Positions 25,646 to 33,960 of a stretch of DNA of 64,000 nucleotides are shown here, piece after piece. The translations under genes and the position numbers were made by a program. Position 1 is the first letter of the stretch. Each line of letters begins with the position of its first letter. The notes beneath the pieces are model-generated. The model was not told the DNA's origin. It did not search any database and saw only the letters and a program-made list of their open reading frames with translations. The stretch comes from Verrucomicrobia bacterium ADurb.Bin006 (GTDB taxonomy: Bacteria > Verrucomicrobiota > Verrucomicrobiia > Limisphaerales > J093). The stretch is taken from assembly GCA_002071485.1 (NCBI GenBank), contig MWFF01000197.1, positions 95,424 through 159,423 of the forward strand. Direction: 5' to 3'.

Positions 25646-26823
25646 GGAGCCAACTGAATCGTCCGCGCCTCTAAGATCGGCAGGTTGGGCCAACCGGGCG
25701 CACTCCGTTCCTCTCCAGTAATGATCACCCGCTGCCCGCGGTAAAGCGTCAATTGAACCTCGACGGACGCCGGCCTGACGAAGTTGAGGTCTCGGCCTGT
25801 TTCCAAAGACCTCAGTTTGTGCTTGGCCGGGGCTTGAATGTGCATGGCATCGAGCAGAATACCTTCGCGCTGAATGATTTGATGCGATCCCCACGCCGGG
25901 ACGGCAGAGGCCGGGCGCGAAGCCCAGAGCGGGTCAGTGCGACGCGCGGACGAAGGCGCTGCGGGCAGGGCGGCTCGGCTGGCCGGCATGGGCTTGCCAG
26001 GCATCGGACCACTCCGGCCCTCGGGCCTCGGCACGGTATCCAGTGCAACGGCGGCCGGCGGTCGCTCGACCAGTTCCGGCTCCCGTGCCGGCGATTGGGG
26101 AGCGACCGGGACCGCAGCCGTCATGGATGAGACCTGGACATCAGGCGCAGGGGTCGACGGAGGCGCTTGCGGCGTCGGCTGAATCATCGATGCGGCCGGA
26201 GTCTCTCGAGCCCTGTGCGGGCTCGCGGCGACGGACTTTGCGACGGACGGCGGTGTCGCCGCTGGAGCTGTCTTTGCGGTGTGGGGTCCGGTTGCGGACA
26301 CTGCTGCGGGTTGGAGCGCTGCATAGGAAGCCGCCATGTAGGCATACGTGCCCGACGGCGGTGCGATCTCCATCCAGTCGTCCACGATGCGAATCTCACG
26401 AACGCTCTCGTCTTTGGCGAGATGGCCCAAGATGCTGTATCGGTCTCCCGGCCCGGCCCGCACGTTGAGGCGGCTGGCGGTGACCGTTTTGGTCGTTCGA
26501 TCGATGAAACCCGCATGCACCCACACAGGGGTGTCTTCGGGAAGGCGAATCTTGTGCCACTGGACGACCTCGCCCCGGCGAGACGGGCGCAGCTCGAGCG
26601 AATCGAGCACGACCACTGTTTCTCCCTCGAGGACTTGGGCCACTACCTCGCTGGACAGGGTTGGACGACCCCGCAGGTTGACGCGGTCTCCCGTGACGAT
26701 GGCCACCGTGTCGCCGTGCATGCCGAGGGCAAGAGCAACCCCTGGCCCGACCCGCACGACCAGACCCCAGACTCGCCGGCAGATCGACCTCGAAAACGGA
26801 TGCTGAATCCGGGCCGATCTCAA
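25642..26823 (-). CDS. Exported protein with tandem bacterial SH3 domains
   Basis: This is a 393-residue protein. After a hydrophobic segment (VWGLVVRVGPGVALALGM) two SH3b modules follow: DRVNLRGRPTLSSEVVAQVLEGETVVVLD and SRLNVRAGPGDRYSILGHLAKDESV, each with the N-x-R-x-x-P/G signature. SH3b domains often bind peptidoglycan or other cell-wall ligands. A long proline/alanine-rich linker leads to a C-terminal segment (QIIQREGILLDAMHIQAPAKHKLRSLE) that may be a separate small domain. Both ends overlap neighbouring genes by ATGA junctions, with the pseudouridine synthase upstream and folD downstream. Confidence 0.78.
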   Translation of the reverse strand: MRSARIQHPFSRSICRRVWGLVVRVGPGVALALGMHGDTVAIVTGDRVNLRGRPTLSSEVVAQVLEGETVVVLDSLELRPSRRGEVVQWHKIRLPEDTPVWVHAGFIDRTTKTVTASRLNVRAGPGDRYSILGHLAKDESVREIRIVDDWMEIAPPSGTYAYMAASYAALQPAAVSATGPHTAKTAPAATPPSVAKSVAASPHRARETPAASMIQPTPQAPPSTPAPDVQVSSMTAAVPVAPQSPAREPELVERPPAAVALDTVPRPEGRSGPMPGKPMPASRAALPAAPSSARRTDPLWASRPASAVPAWGSHQIIQREGILLDAMHIQAPAKHKLRSLETGRDLNFVRPASVEVQLTLYRGQRVIITGEERSAPGWPNLPILEARTIQLAP

Positions 26824-27617
26824 CGCCGTCCTCCTTCGTCCGAGCCCGTCCGCATCGCGTTCACAACAGCGTCGGCATCGGCCCGCGCTCGTTCGGGCGT
26901 CGCATTCGCCGCCATTGTCAGGGCGCGAACCTCGCTGGCCGCCAGAACGCGGTACTTGCCAAGCGGCAATTCCCCCAGCTTGATTGGGCCGATTTGCGTT
27001 CGCGTCAGCGAGAGCACCGGAAAGCCCTGCGACTCGAACAGGCGCCGCACCTCGCGATGCTTGCCTTCGACCAGTTCGAGTTCGACCATGCTGCGGGTGG
27101 CGTTGGCTGAACGAAGCCGCGCCCGCTGGGCGCGCAGCAGTTCTCCGCTCTCCATGACGCCCGCTTCGAGCCGCCTCAAGACATCTTCGGTCACCCGCCC
27201 CTCGACGGTCGCCAGGTACTTCTTGCGCACCCCGTATCGCGGATGTGTGAGCCGGAGGCAGAAATCCCCATCGTTTGTCAGCAGAAGGAGTCCTTCAGTG
27301 TCGCGGTCCAGCCGCCCGACCGAATAGAGGAATGACCAGTCGCGCGGCAGGAGATCGCCGATTCGGGCCTGCCCACGTTCGACCTGGCGTGAGCAGACGT
27401 AACCGCCAGGCTTGTTCAACGCGACGTGGAGTTTTCGACGCGGTCGGACCTCGCGATCGTCACATCGCACCACGTCCAAGTCCCCATCCACCTGCGTCCC
27501 GAGCTGGCAGACGGTGCGACCATTCACGCTGACCCGTCCGGCCACGATCATGGCTTCGGAGGCCCGCCGGGATGCAACCCCTGCGTCGGCCAGGTATTTC
27601 TGCAGCCGGACTTTCAC
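26820..27617 (-). CDS. RsuA/RluB-family rRNA pseudouridine synthase
   Basis: This is a 265-residue enzyme that converts uridine to pseudouridine in rRNA. An N-terminal S4 RNA-binding domain (VRLQKYLADAGVASRRASEAMIVAGRVSVNG) is followed by the catalytic domain with NKPGGYVCSR, the active-site aspartate in YSVGRLDRDTEGLLLLTNDG, KKYLATVEGRV and EGKHREVRRLFESQG. RsuA and RluB/E/F cannot be told apart with certainty; the S4 domain and wording favour RluB-like. Its end overlaps the SH3 gene (ATGA). Confidence 0.9.
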   Translation of the reverse strand: MKVRLQKYLADAGVASRRASEAMIVAGRVSVNGRTVCQLGTQVDGDLDVVRCDDREVRPRRKLHVALNKPGGYVCSRQVERGQARIGDLLPRDWSFLYSVGRLDRDTEGLLLLTNDGDFCLRLTHPRYGVRKKYLATVEGRVTEDVLRRLEAGVMESGELLRAQRARLRSANATRSMVELELVEGKHREVRRLFESQGFPVLSLTRTQIGPIKLGELPLGKYRVLAASEVRALTMAANATPERARADADAVVNAMRTGSDEGGRR

Positions 27618-27677
27618 TCGAATCCGGGTTTTCCGCCCCGCCGCGATAGCCTCGAGCGCCAGGGCAGGTCGGCGCGA

Positions 27678-27833
27678 TTAACTCTCGGGCTTGGTCTTGA
27701 CAAGACCGGTGACGCGGTCGCCGCTCTTCCACTGGCCGCGTTTCTTGAGCAATTCCACCCGTTCAAAACGCTTCAAAACGGTCCGTTTCGCGCCCAAGGT
27801 TGCGGCGGCGCGGAGACTTCGGTGTTGTGACAT
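27678..27833 (-). CDS. Chlamydiae/Verrucomicrobia small basic protein
   Basis: This 51-residue basic protein starts at ATG 27833: MSQHRSLRAAATLG, then AKRTVLKRFERVELLKKRG, QWKSGDRVTGLVKTKPES. The MSQH-x-SL opening, the lysine/arginine-rich centre and the W-K-x-G-D-x-V-x-G-L-x-K-x-K ending match the small basic protein family (TIGR04137) that I know from Chlamydiae and Verrucomicrobia. It is a strong lineage marker. The role is unknown; its charge suggests RNA or ribosome association. It has its own candidate promoter immediately upstream. Confidence 0.85.
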   Translation of the reverse strand: MSQHRSLRAAATLGAKRTVLKRFERVELLKKRGQWKSGDRVTGLVKTKPES

Positions 27834-27880
27834 AAGCCTGATTCGATTACCCGCTGAGCTCGGGATTCCGAGCGCGGGTC

Positions 27881-27909
27881 TGTCTAGCACACGCAGCCGC
27901 GCTTGCCAA
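27881..27909 (-). promoter_or_regulatory. Candidate promoter of the small basic protein gene
   Basis: On the minus strand TTGGCA (27909-27904) and TAGACA (27886-27881) are separated by 17 bases. Just downstream an interrupted palindrome at 27850-27878 (CCCGC, GCTCGG/CCGAGC, GCGGG) overlaps the expected transcription start and could be an operator or leader hairpin. Confidence 0.45.
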
Positions 27910-27913
27910 AACA

Positions 27914-28681
27914 TTATTTGGGCCGGACACGGCGATTGAACGCGACACAATCGACGTATCGCACCCCGGTGCCGCCGAAGATGTCCAGTGCGGACCCGAT
28001 GGTGAGATGCACACGCCCTTGTCCGAGACGCGTCACCGTTTCGAGATCCGCCAGGGACCTGGCGCCACCGGCGTAGGTGATGGGGATGGAGGCCCAGGCC
28101 GCCAGGTCGGCCACCAGCGCCCCATCGATTCCCCGGCAAAGGCCCTCGATATCGACCGCATGAATCAGAAACTCCGCGCACGAACCACCCAGGCGTTCGA
28201 GCGTCGCCCGGCTCAGGTCCAATCGGGTGAATGTCTGCCAGCGATCCGTGACAACCCAGTAGCGTCCCCCGCGTTGGCGGCAGCTCAAATCCAGCACAAG
28301 CCGATCGCGCCCAATGGATCGCACCAGGGCATCGAGCCGTTCGCAGTCGAGGTGGCCGTCGCGGAAAATCCACGAGGTCACGATCACATGGGAGGCCCCG
28401 GCGTCGAGCCAGCCCTGTGCGTTGTCGAGCCGAATCCCGCCGCCGACCTGGAGCCCGCCCGGATAGGCCGCCAACGCCTCGCGCGCCGCCCCCTCATTGC
28501 CGGGCCCGAGCATGATGACATGCCCGCCTTCCAGGCCATCCCGGCGATACATCGCCGCGAACCATGCCGGGGAACGCTCCGAAATGAAGTTGGTCCGGAC
28601 CGCCGACGGATCGTCTCCCAAGGTCCCGCCCACGATCTGGGTCACCTTGCCTTCGCGCAGGTCGATGCAGGGACGAAACAC
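27914..28681 (-). CDS. hisA: Eukaryotic-type HisA isomerase
   Basis: This is the histidine biosynthesis enzyme that isomerises ProFAR to PRFAR. The 255-residue TIM barrel closely resembles fungal HIS6 and plant HISN3 rather than the usual bacterial HisA: CIDLREGKVTQIVGGTL, TNFISERSPAWFA, GHVIMLGPGNEGAAREAL, LQVGGGIRLDNAQGWL, ASHVIVTSWIF, LVLDLSCRQ, DRWQTFTRLDLS, EFLIHAVDIEGLCRGID, ITYAGGARSLADL and LTIGSALDIFGG. The catalytic aspartates (CIDL and VDIEG) are present. It starts 6 bases after the FG-GAP gene stop. No other his genes are nearby, so its regulation with the pathway is not visible. Confidence 0.9.
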   Translation of the reverse strand: MFRPCIDLREGKVTQIVGGTLGDDPSAVRTNFISERSPAWFAAMYRRDGLEGGHVIMLGPGNEGAAREALAAYPGGLQVGGGIRLDNAQGWLDAGASHVIVTSWIFRDGHLDCERLDALVRSIGRDRLVLDLSCRQRGGRYWVVTDRWQTFTRLDLSRATLERLGGSCAEFLIHAVDIEGLCRGIDGALVADLAAWASIPITYAGGARSLADLETVTRLGQGRVHLTIGSALDIFGGTGVRYVDCVAFNRRVRPK

Positions 28682-28687
28682 GGCGGG

Positions 28688-30016
28688 CTAGCGAGCGATG
28701 CGTTTGGGCTGGGCGGCATCGTATTCGCTATGGCTCACGGTCTTCACCTCCTGGAGGAAGACATGGCCGCCCTTCTTGTTGCCGACAACAATGTCGGGCC
28801 GCTCGTCGCCATTCATGTCCACGGCCATCACCTGGGTGCCCACGCCCGAGTTGTCATCGATCAGATGCGGCACGAACTCTGCCGTCCGGCCCGGTCCGCG
28901 CACTAGCTTGTACCAATAGAGGACCGCCGGCGCGTTGGGATCCACGTCCCCCGTCGGTCCGTGCGCCCAGAACCGTTTGCCAGTGACGAGGTCTTTCAAG
29001 CCGTCGCCGTCCATATCGACCAGGTCGAAGGCATGGGGCTGGGTGAACTTGACGCCGTAGGGACTGTCGGCCGGCTCTCGATTCATGAAGATGTGCGGCT
29101 TGAAGGTGATTTGGCCGCTCTCCCGCACCTGTTCATACCACGCCAATCCGTGGCCGTGCGAGGCAAGGCAGGTGATGACATCGGCCAATCCATCGCCGTT
29201 TATGTCGTAGGCGAACATCTGGGCGCCGCCCACGGGCATGCCTTCCTGGGGTGGCGAGAAGGGGTAGGGATGGTGTTTCCAGACCGGATCTCCGGCCAGG
29301 GAGGCAGGTTGTTCCCACCACCCGTCCTTCTCGAGCAGATCGGGCCGGCCATCGCCGTTCACGTCTCCGACACCCAGCCCGTGATTGTACTTGTGATAGT
29401 TCTTGTTGGGCGTGACGGGGTGGAACGTCCAGGGCTGCGTCGGCTGGCCCGGATCCGGCATCGCATAACCAAAGAACCCCCTCGAGTTGCAGATGAGTTC
29501 GGGCGCCGCATCCCCCACCAAATTGTCGAACATCGGCGATTCGTTGTCCACGATGTCGAATGCCGTGTGCCGCGTCCAGTGTCCGGCCTTGTTCCGGGGG
29601 TTTTCAAACCAAAACGCCTCCTCGCCGGGCAGCCCGACGATGAGAATGTCCGTCCAGCCGTCGCCGTTGAAATCCCATGTCCAGGTGAAAAAGTTGTCCG
29701 AGTATGCGTTGTTCGAGCCGAGTGCACCCTCGAAGCCCGGCAGCGTCTCCTCCTCGCCGGCCGCGTTCTTGCGCTTGAAGGTGGCCGTTGCCGGGCGGTA
29801 TTCGTGCCGCTTCGCGAACTCCGGCCCCTCCCACCAGAACGGCCCGTAAACGGCATCCATCTTGCCGTCGCGGTTGAAATCCCCCGCCGCCGCCCCCTCA
29901 GCCCAGAAATGGGGTGTCAGTTGGATCTTCTTGAACGTGTGTAAGGTTGCACCCCGTGCAAGACCCGGCAGAGCGACTGCAGTCAGAACGGCGCCGACGA
30001 TGAGCGTCTTGATCAT
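28688..30016 (-). CDS. Secreted FG-GAP/VCBS repeat beta-propeller protein
   Basis: This is a 442-residue exported protein. The signal peptide is MIKTLIVGAVLTAVALPGLARGA. The remainder is built of FG-GAP repeats with calcium-binding loops such as GDFNRDGKMDAVYG, DFNGDGWTDILIVG, DVNGDGRPDLLEKDG, DINGDGLADVITCL, DMDGDGLKDLVTG and DMNGDERPDIVVGN, the arrangement of integrin-like propellers. Verrucomicrobia and Planctomycetes encode many of these; ligand binding at the cell surface is likely. The start at 30016 begins the signal peptide. It precedes hisA by 6 bases, an apparently fortuitous operon. Confidence 0.85.
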   Translation of the reverse strand: MIKTLIVGAVLTAVALPGLARGATLHTFKKIQLTPHFWAEGAAAGDFNRDGKMDAVYGPFWWEGPEFAKRHEYRPATATFKRKNAAGEEETLPGFEGALGSNNAYSDNFFTWTWDFNGDGWTDILIVGLPGEEAFWFENPRNKAGHWTRHTAFDIVDNESPMFDNLVGDAAPELICNSRGFFGYAMPDPGQPTQPWTFHPVTPNKNYHKYNHGLGVGDVNGDGRPDLLEKDGWWEQPASLAGDPVWKHHPYPFSPPQEGMPVGGAQMFAYDINGDGLADVITCLASHGHGLAWYEQVRESGQITFKPHIFMNREPADSPYGVKFTQPHAFDLVDMDGDGLKDLVTGKRFWAHGPTGDVDPNAPAVLYWYKLVRGPGRTAEFVPHLIDDNSGVGTQVMAVDMNGDERPDIVVGNKKGGHVFLQEVKTVSHSEYDAAQPKRIAR

Positions 30017-30412
30017 GTGCAATCTCTGGCACTTCGATTGTACTGGGTCAAGCCGGATGAAGAGGGGCCACGCCACGATCCTTTCATTTTTGGACGTGGT
30101 CGAGCAGGGGTGGGAGGGCGATGAGTGTACGGATGCTGACGGGTGCATTTCAGCTCCTGGTGCTTGCGCAGAAATCATCGTGGAAGGTGGGCGGATGCGC
30201 GGCTCGGAAGCTTGCACTCCAATGGAAGAGACTGGCACACTGGCGAGACTTCGGCCGGCGCCCCTTATTCCTGCCTGCCAACTCGAGCCATCCTGGATGT
30301 TCGAGCCGGCATGGATTGGACCAGCCGCTGCGATCCGTCAGGGCCGTTCGGTTGCACGACGCGCCGAGTCCTGAATGATGGATACATGACAGCAATTCGT
30401 TGACGCTTGCAC
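30017..30412. other. Intergenic region between divergent genes
   Basis: No coding potential was seen in roughly 395 bases. On the minus strand TACAAT (30042-30037) is a possible -10 for the FG-GAP gene, and TTGACC (30051-30046) lies next to it. No clear promoter for the plus-strand oxidoreductase was identified. Confidence 0.3.
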
Positions 30413-31003
30413 ATGACGATCTCGATCATCCTGGCCCATCCGACACCCGGCAGTTTCAATCACGCCATCGCCGAAACCGTGCGCGCCGTCGCCACAAACC
30501 GTGGCCACACTGTCCACTGGCATGACCTTTACGCCGAAGGCTTCGATCCGGTCCTGCCTTCGTCCGAACTCCCGAAAGACGCTCCGCTCGATGCTCGAAT
30601 CGCCGAGCAGATCGATGAAATCGTCACAATCGATGGAATTGCGATCGTCCACCCGAACTACTGGAGCCGGCCTCCGGCGATCTTGTGCGGGTGGGTGGAC
30701 CGGGTCTTGCGGGCGGGGCGAGCCTACCAGTTTGTTCCCGACGGGAAAGGTGGCGGCAAGGCCCAGGGCCTGCTCAAGGCTCGATGGGGGATGGTTTTCA
30801 ACACCGCAAACACGCCCCAGGAAATCGAGGAGAAGGTCCTGGGAGACCCGCTCGAAGTCCATTGGCGCAAAGTCGTGTTCGGCCTCTGCGGCATCACCGA
30901 TGTGGTCCGATGCGTTTTCAGTCCGGTCATCGTCAGCACCGATGACCAACGCCGCGCCTGGTTGGACGAAGTGCGGGCCGTGGCCGAGAAGCACTTGCCA
31001 TGA
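30413..31003 (+). CDS. NAD(P)H-dependent oxidoreductase, flavodoxin-like fold
   Basis: This 196-residue protein resembles the NQO1/KefF/MdaB group of FMN- or FAD-dependent quinone reductases. It opens TISIILAHPTPGSFNHAIAETVRAVA, with the P-x-x-x-S-x-N phosphate-binding signature, then HDLYAEGFDPVL and IAIVHPNYWSRPPAILCGWVDRVLRAGRAY, the W-D/G-P-A-I-L-x-G-x-x-D-R segment of the family. The ATG at 30413 is preferred over TTG at 30407. Likely role: two-electron reduction of quinones or other acceptors. A palindromic repeat starts 12 bases after its stop. Confidence 0.85.
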   Translation: MTISIILAHPTPGSFNHAIAETVRAVATNRGHTVHWHDLYAEGFDPVLPSSELPKDAPLDARIAEQIDEIVTIDGIAIVHPNYWSRPPAILCGWVDRVLRAGRAYQFVPDGKGGGKAQGLLKARWGMVFNTANTPQEIEEKVLGDPLEVHWRKVVFGLCGITDVVRCVFSPVIVSTDDQRRAWLDEVRAVAEKHLP

Positions 31004-31014
31004 AGCGTGGTTCC

Positions 31015-31090
31015 GTAGCCGCGGACGTGAGTCCGCGCCATCTCGCTCCGTCAAAAGCAGAAATCAGCGCCGACTCACGTCGGCGGCTAC
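31015..31090. repeat. Double-hairpin palindromic element (REP/MITE-like)
   Basis: Left arm (31015-31038) and right arm (31067-31090) are near-perfect reverse complements over 24 bases: the left reads GTAGCCGCGGACGTGAGTC onward, the right ends GTCGGCGGCTAC. Each arm is also a hairpin on its own: GCGGAC-GTGA-GTCCGC on the left and GCCGAC-TCAC-GTCGGC on the right. Where the arms differ, the changes preserve the small hairpins. This two-level symmetry is typical of mobile intergenic repeats. Only one copy was seen in the window. Confidence 0.7.
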
Positions 31091-31128
31091 AAATCGGTTC
31101 ATGGTCCCCGTGCGCATTCGACCGCTGA

Positions 31129-31362
31129 ATGTCAAAACTTGCCATGAGCAACAAATCCGTTCCCATGAGCCCGCCTGTTGCAGCCAACCGGGTCGACCTG
31201 CACGACGACGTGGTGATCAACGAGAAATGGACGGATGCATTGCCGGATGGAGAGTGGGCCCCCTCCGGTTCAGCCAGGGTGGCGTCCGGGACGGAGTTGA
31301 TCTTCGCCGATCCTCCCAGCCAGGCCGCTTCCCGTTTCTACCGTGTTCTTCTGCTGCCGTAA
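31129..31362 (+). pseudogene. Remnant of the C-terminal end of a secreted protein
   Basis: This is a 77-codon frame whose last 40 residues (WTDALPDGEWAPSGSARV...SQAASRFYRVLLLP) resemble the terminal beta module that ends many verrucomicrobial secreted proteins; compare FYRVQALP at the end of the 947-2653 gene and FYRLEVDL at the end of the 41148-43730 gene. Nothing upstream supplies the rest of such a protein or a signal peptide. It sits directly beside the double-hairpin repeat, so it looks like a fragment left by rearrangement. Confidence 0.45.
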
Positions 31363-31468
31363 TCCGCGGATGAACCGCGCCGCACGGGGCCTGCACGGGA
31401 TGAGAGGCGCGGCGGCTCGCGCCTGCTTCTGCCCGCAAAGGCAGCCGCACCGCGAGAGGGAATCGACG

Positions 31469-33031
31469 GTGCGGCGGGCCGTTCGAAGCCGGTTGGCCGC
31501 GTGGTTTCTCTGCCTTGCTCTGCCGATGGTTGCGGCACGATCGGGCGATCTGGTTCTGGTGCGCCAGTACGCCACAACTCTCTGTGATGAGAGTCCCGAC
31601 GCCCGCCAAACGCGGCACCAAGTCATCGCTCTCCGGCGGCAGGGGCCAGCGGTCATGGTCCGTCGCGGCGCGACCGCAATGGCCCCGGAGAACTCGATCG
31701 AGTCGTGTGTCGCAGCTTTGTCTTACGGTGCGGACGGATGCGAGGTCGACGTGCGTCGGACGCGCGACGGCATTCTTGTGCTCTTTGACGACGAGGCGTT
31801 GGACCGCATTACCGACGGCTTTGGGCCCATGCGCGATGCGACGTTGCGCGAGATGGTCTCATTGAGACCTAAGGTCGCCTATGGCCGCCCCCTGTTCAGT
31901 TCCCCGCCGACGTTTGCCGCTTTGCTCGATGTCGCCAGGCAGCAGAATATGCTGCTCGACCTGCACCTGAGGGAACCTGGATTGGAATCAGACGTCGCAC
32001 GTTTGCTCGAAGAGGCCGATGCCTGGGACCACGTCACCCATGTGAGCACACCGGACACCAGCCGCCGGTTCGAGAATGCGCGCTTGCGGCCGCTCGCCTA
32101 CAAGGCCCGACTTTGTGAGAACGGACGCGACATGGATCCTGCCGCCGTCGCTGCGGCCTTGGCTCGACCCGGCGCGATGCTCCTGGTCGATGATCCGCGC
32201 GTGGCAGCCCGTCTTCTGGGCCGTGCGCCTTACCAACCGTTGCCCTACACCACAACCTTCAAAATCGCCGCCGAACCGCCGTTGTCCACCAGCCTGCCCC
32301 CTGCCGGCGATTTCGGGTCGCTCGCTGTCACGCGCGCCCTGGCAGCCCTGCCACATGCGAACTCGGCAAGTTGGTTGCTCGAGCTCATGGCCGGGCGGCG
32401 CAACCCCGCCGGCCCGCAGCACCGCCTGACCGAACGCGCGTGGGCAGCCCGGCGGCTCGGCGATCTGGGGCAGAAGCCGCGTCCGGTCATTTCGGCACTG
32501 CTGCGCCAGGCACGCAAGCCAACTCCTCATCCGGACCGGGCATCCAGCGGACTGGACGCACTGACTGCGATTCAGGCGCTGGGTCAGCTCGGGGCAACGG
32601 AGTGCGCCGGCGATCTGATCGGCTTGTTGTATCGCCCGCCGACTCGTGCCTCGAGACCAGGGGAGGGGAACCTCAGTGCGGATTCCGGCTCGCAACCCCG
32701 CCAGACGTTCGAGTTCCGGAGGACCGGGTATGTGCTCAGGGCCCTGGGGGAATTGCCATGCGGGACGTCGCGCCGGTTTCTCGAACGTTACGTGCGCATG
32801 GACGAAGTCCAGGCCCGGCGATTCGGGCCGCCTCAGTTCGACGAGGCCACGCGCGCGCTCCTGCATCAACGCCTGGCTTGGGATGACATCGCCCGCCTTC
32901 TGCGTAGTTCCAATCCGGGGGTGCGGACAACGGCGATTCTCGAGTGTCTGGATGCCCCGACGGAGGAGAGAACGCTGGCACTAAGGACGGCTGTGCCGTG
33001 GGCTCTGGACCTGCCTCGAGCCAAACGGTGA
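31469..33031 (+). CDS. GDPD-fold protein lacking both catalytic histidines, with C-terminal repeat region
   Basis: This is an exported protein of about 520 residues. I prefer the GTG at 31469 because GAGAGGG lies 8 bases upstream and a clean signal peptide follows (RSRLAAWFLCLALPMVAA); ATGs at 31370 and 31400 are alternatives. Residues 60-250 follow the glycerophosphodiester phosphodiesterase pattern: VMVRRGATAMAPENSIESC, GADGCEVDVRRTRDGILVLFDDEALDRITDGFGPM and LLDLHLREPG. The family needs histidine in HRG and in HD. Here these are RRG (Arg at about 65) and FDD (Phe at about 106), while the E-x-D metal pair is kept. The C-terminal half looks like helical HEAT-type repeats (RAWAARRLGDLGQKPRPVISALLRQ). 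It is probably a non-hydrolytic relative. Confidence 0.75.
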   Translation: MRRAVRSRLAAWFLCLALPMVAARSGDLVLVRQYATTLCDESPDARQTRHQVIALRRQGPAVMVRRGATAMAPENSIESCVAALSYGADGCEVDVRRTRDGILVLFDDEALDRITDGFGPMRDATLREMVSLRPKVAYGRPLFSSPPTFAALLDVARQQNMLLDLHLREPGLESDVARLLEEADAWDHVTHVSTPDTSRRFENARLRPLAYKARLCENGRDMDPAAVAAALARPGAMLLVDDPRVAARLLGRAPYQPLPYTTTFKIAAEPPLSTSLPPAGDFGSLAVTRALAALPHANSASWLLELMAGRRNPAGPQHRLTERAWAARRLGDLGQKPRPVISALLRQARKPTPHPDRASSGLDALTAIQALGQLGATECAGDLIGLLYRPPTRASRPGEGNLSADSGSQPRQTFEFRRTGYVLRALGELPCGTSRRFLERYVRMDEVQARRFGPPQFDEATRALLHQRLAWDDIARLLRSSNPGVRTTAILECLDAPTEERTLALRTAVPWALDLPRAKR

Positions 33032-33037
33032 GATTCG

Positions 33038-33895
33038 CTAATAGGACTCCGCTATGGGGCTGCTCGAGTGTTCCTGGAGCCACGCCACGTCCGGGTTGTC
33101 AGGGGAAGGCACGTCGAGTTGGATCGCCTGATTGCTGCGCAGGGCCGGGATCGTGCGCCGATCGTGCCATCGTTTGATCTCGGCATGGCCGTCGGCGAAG
33201 GAGATGCCCGCCGCCCGTGCGTGGTAGCTGGCGGGGTAGTCGACGATCTTGGCGAGCTTGCCCCGGCCCTTGAGATTGGTCTGAAATAAACCGTCATTGA
33301 TGCTGTCCTCTCGTTCGTCCATGAAGACCCAGGCCTTCGAGGGTGGCGGATCCACGATGTCGCCTGTCTTGCGGAAGACACGGTACTTGTCCTGGCCGAT
33401 GGGGACGGTGCCCAGGTAATTCATCCAGCAGTTCATCGACATGCTGCGCACCCGCGGGAACACGGCGCCGCCGATGTTGACGGTGCTCCGGTCCGCCGGA
33501 CAGCGATAGATGCGCGCGGGCACGTCATACGGCCCGAGTTGGGAAAACCTGCGATCGGTCAGGTAAAGCGTGTTGGTGTTGTCCGGGCTGCTGCTGAAGT
33601 CCATCCAACCGGAAACCCATACCCCCGGTCCGGGAGACGAGCCGCCGATCACGCCCGGGAGATGGTCCTGATGTTCGTCGGCGTACATGGTCCACCCGAG
33701 CTGCAACTGGCGCAGATTCTTCAGGCAGTAAAGGCCCTGGGCCTTTGCCTTCGAGGACGAGAAAGTCGGCAGAAGCAACGCTATCAGGATGCTGATGATC
33801 GCCAAAACAGCCAGCAATTCGATCAGTGTGAATGCACTTCCCCCCTTCCGGTTCAAAAGCCGTCCGCGCGCGTACGTATGCGTCAAGTGAGACAT
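33038..33895 (-). CDS. Type II secretion pseudopilin-like protein with H-x9-DG motif
   Basis: This is a 285-residue paralogue of the protein at 49-885. It has a basic leader, then GSAFTLIELLAVLAIISILIALLLPTF, the prepilin cleavage and N-helix region. The C-terminal half has [20 protein letters not shown] and SYHARAAGISFADGHAEIKRW with the H-x9-DG spacing. Both proteins end with a similar phrase (PSPDNPDVAWLQEH and [14 protein letters not shown]). The start at ATG 33895 gives a normal leader length; the much longer open frame upstream is a shadow. It is convergent with the GDPD-like gene, ending 6 bases from it. Confidence 0.87.
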   Translation of the reverse strand: MSHLTHTYARGRLLNRKGGSAFTLIELLAVLAIISILIALLLPTFSSSKAKAQGLYCLKNLRQLQLGWTMYADEHQDHLPGVIGGSSPGPGVWVSGWMDFSSSPDNTNTLYLTDRRFSQLGPYDVPARIYRCPADRSTVNIGGAVFPRVRSMSMNCWMNYLGTVPIGQDKYRVFRKTGDIVDPPPSKAWVFMDEREDSINDGLFQTNLKGRGKLAKIVDYPASYHARAAGISFADGHAEIKRWHDRRTIPALRSNQAIQLDVPSPDNPDVAWLQEHSSSPIAESY

Positions 33896-33960
33896 GCCGC
33901 AATTGCTGATCGACGCGACTATAAACCGGACTCGAGGGGAATCAAGTCCAAAGGTTGCCC

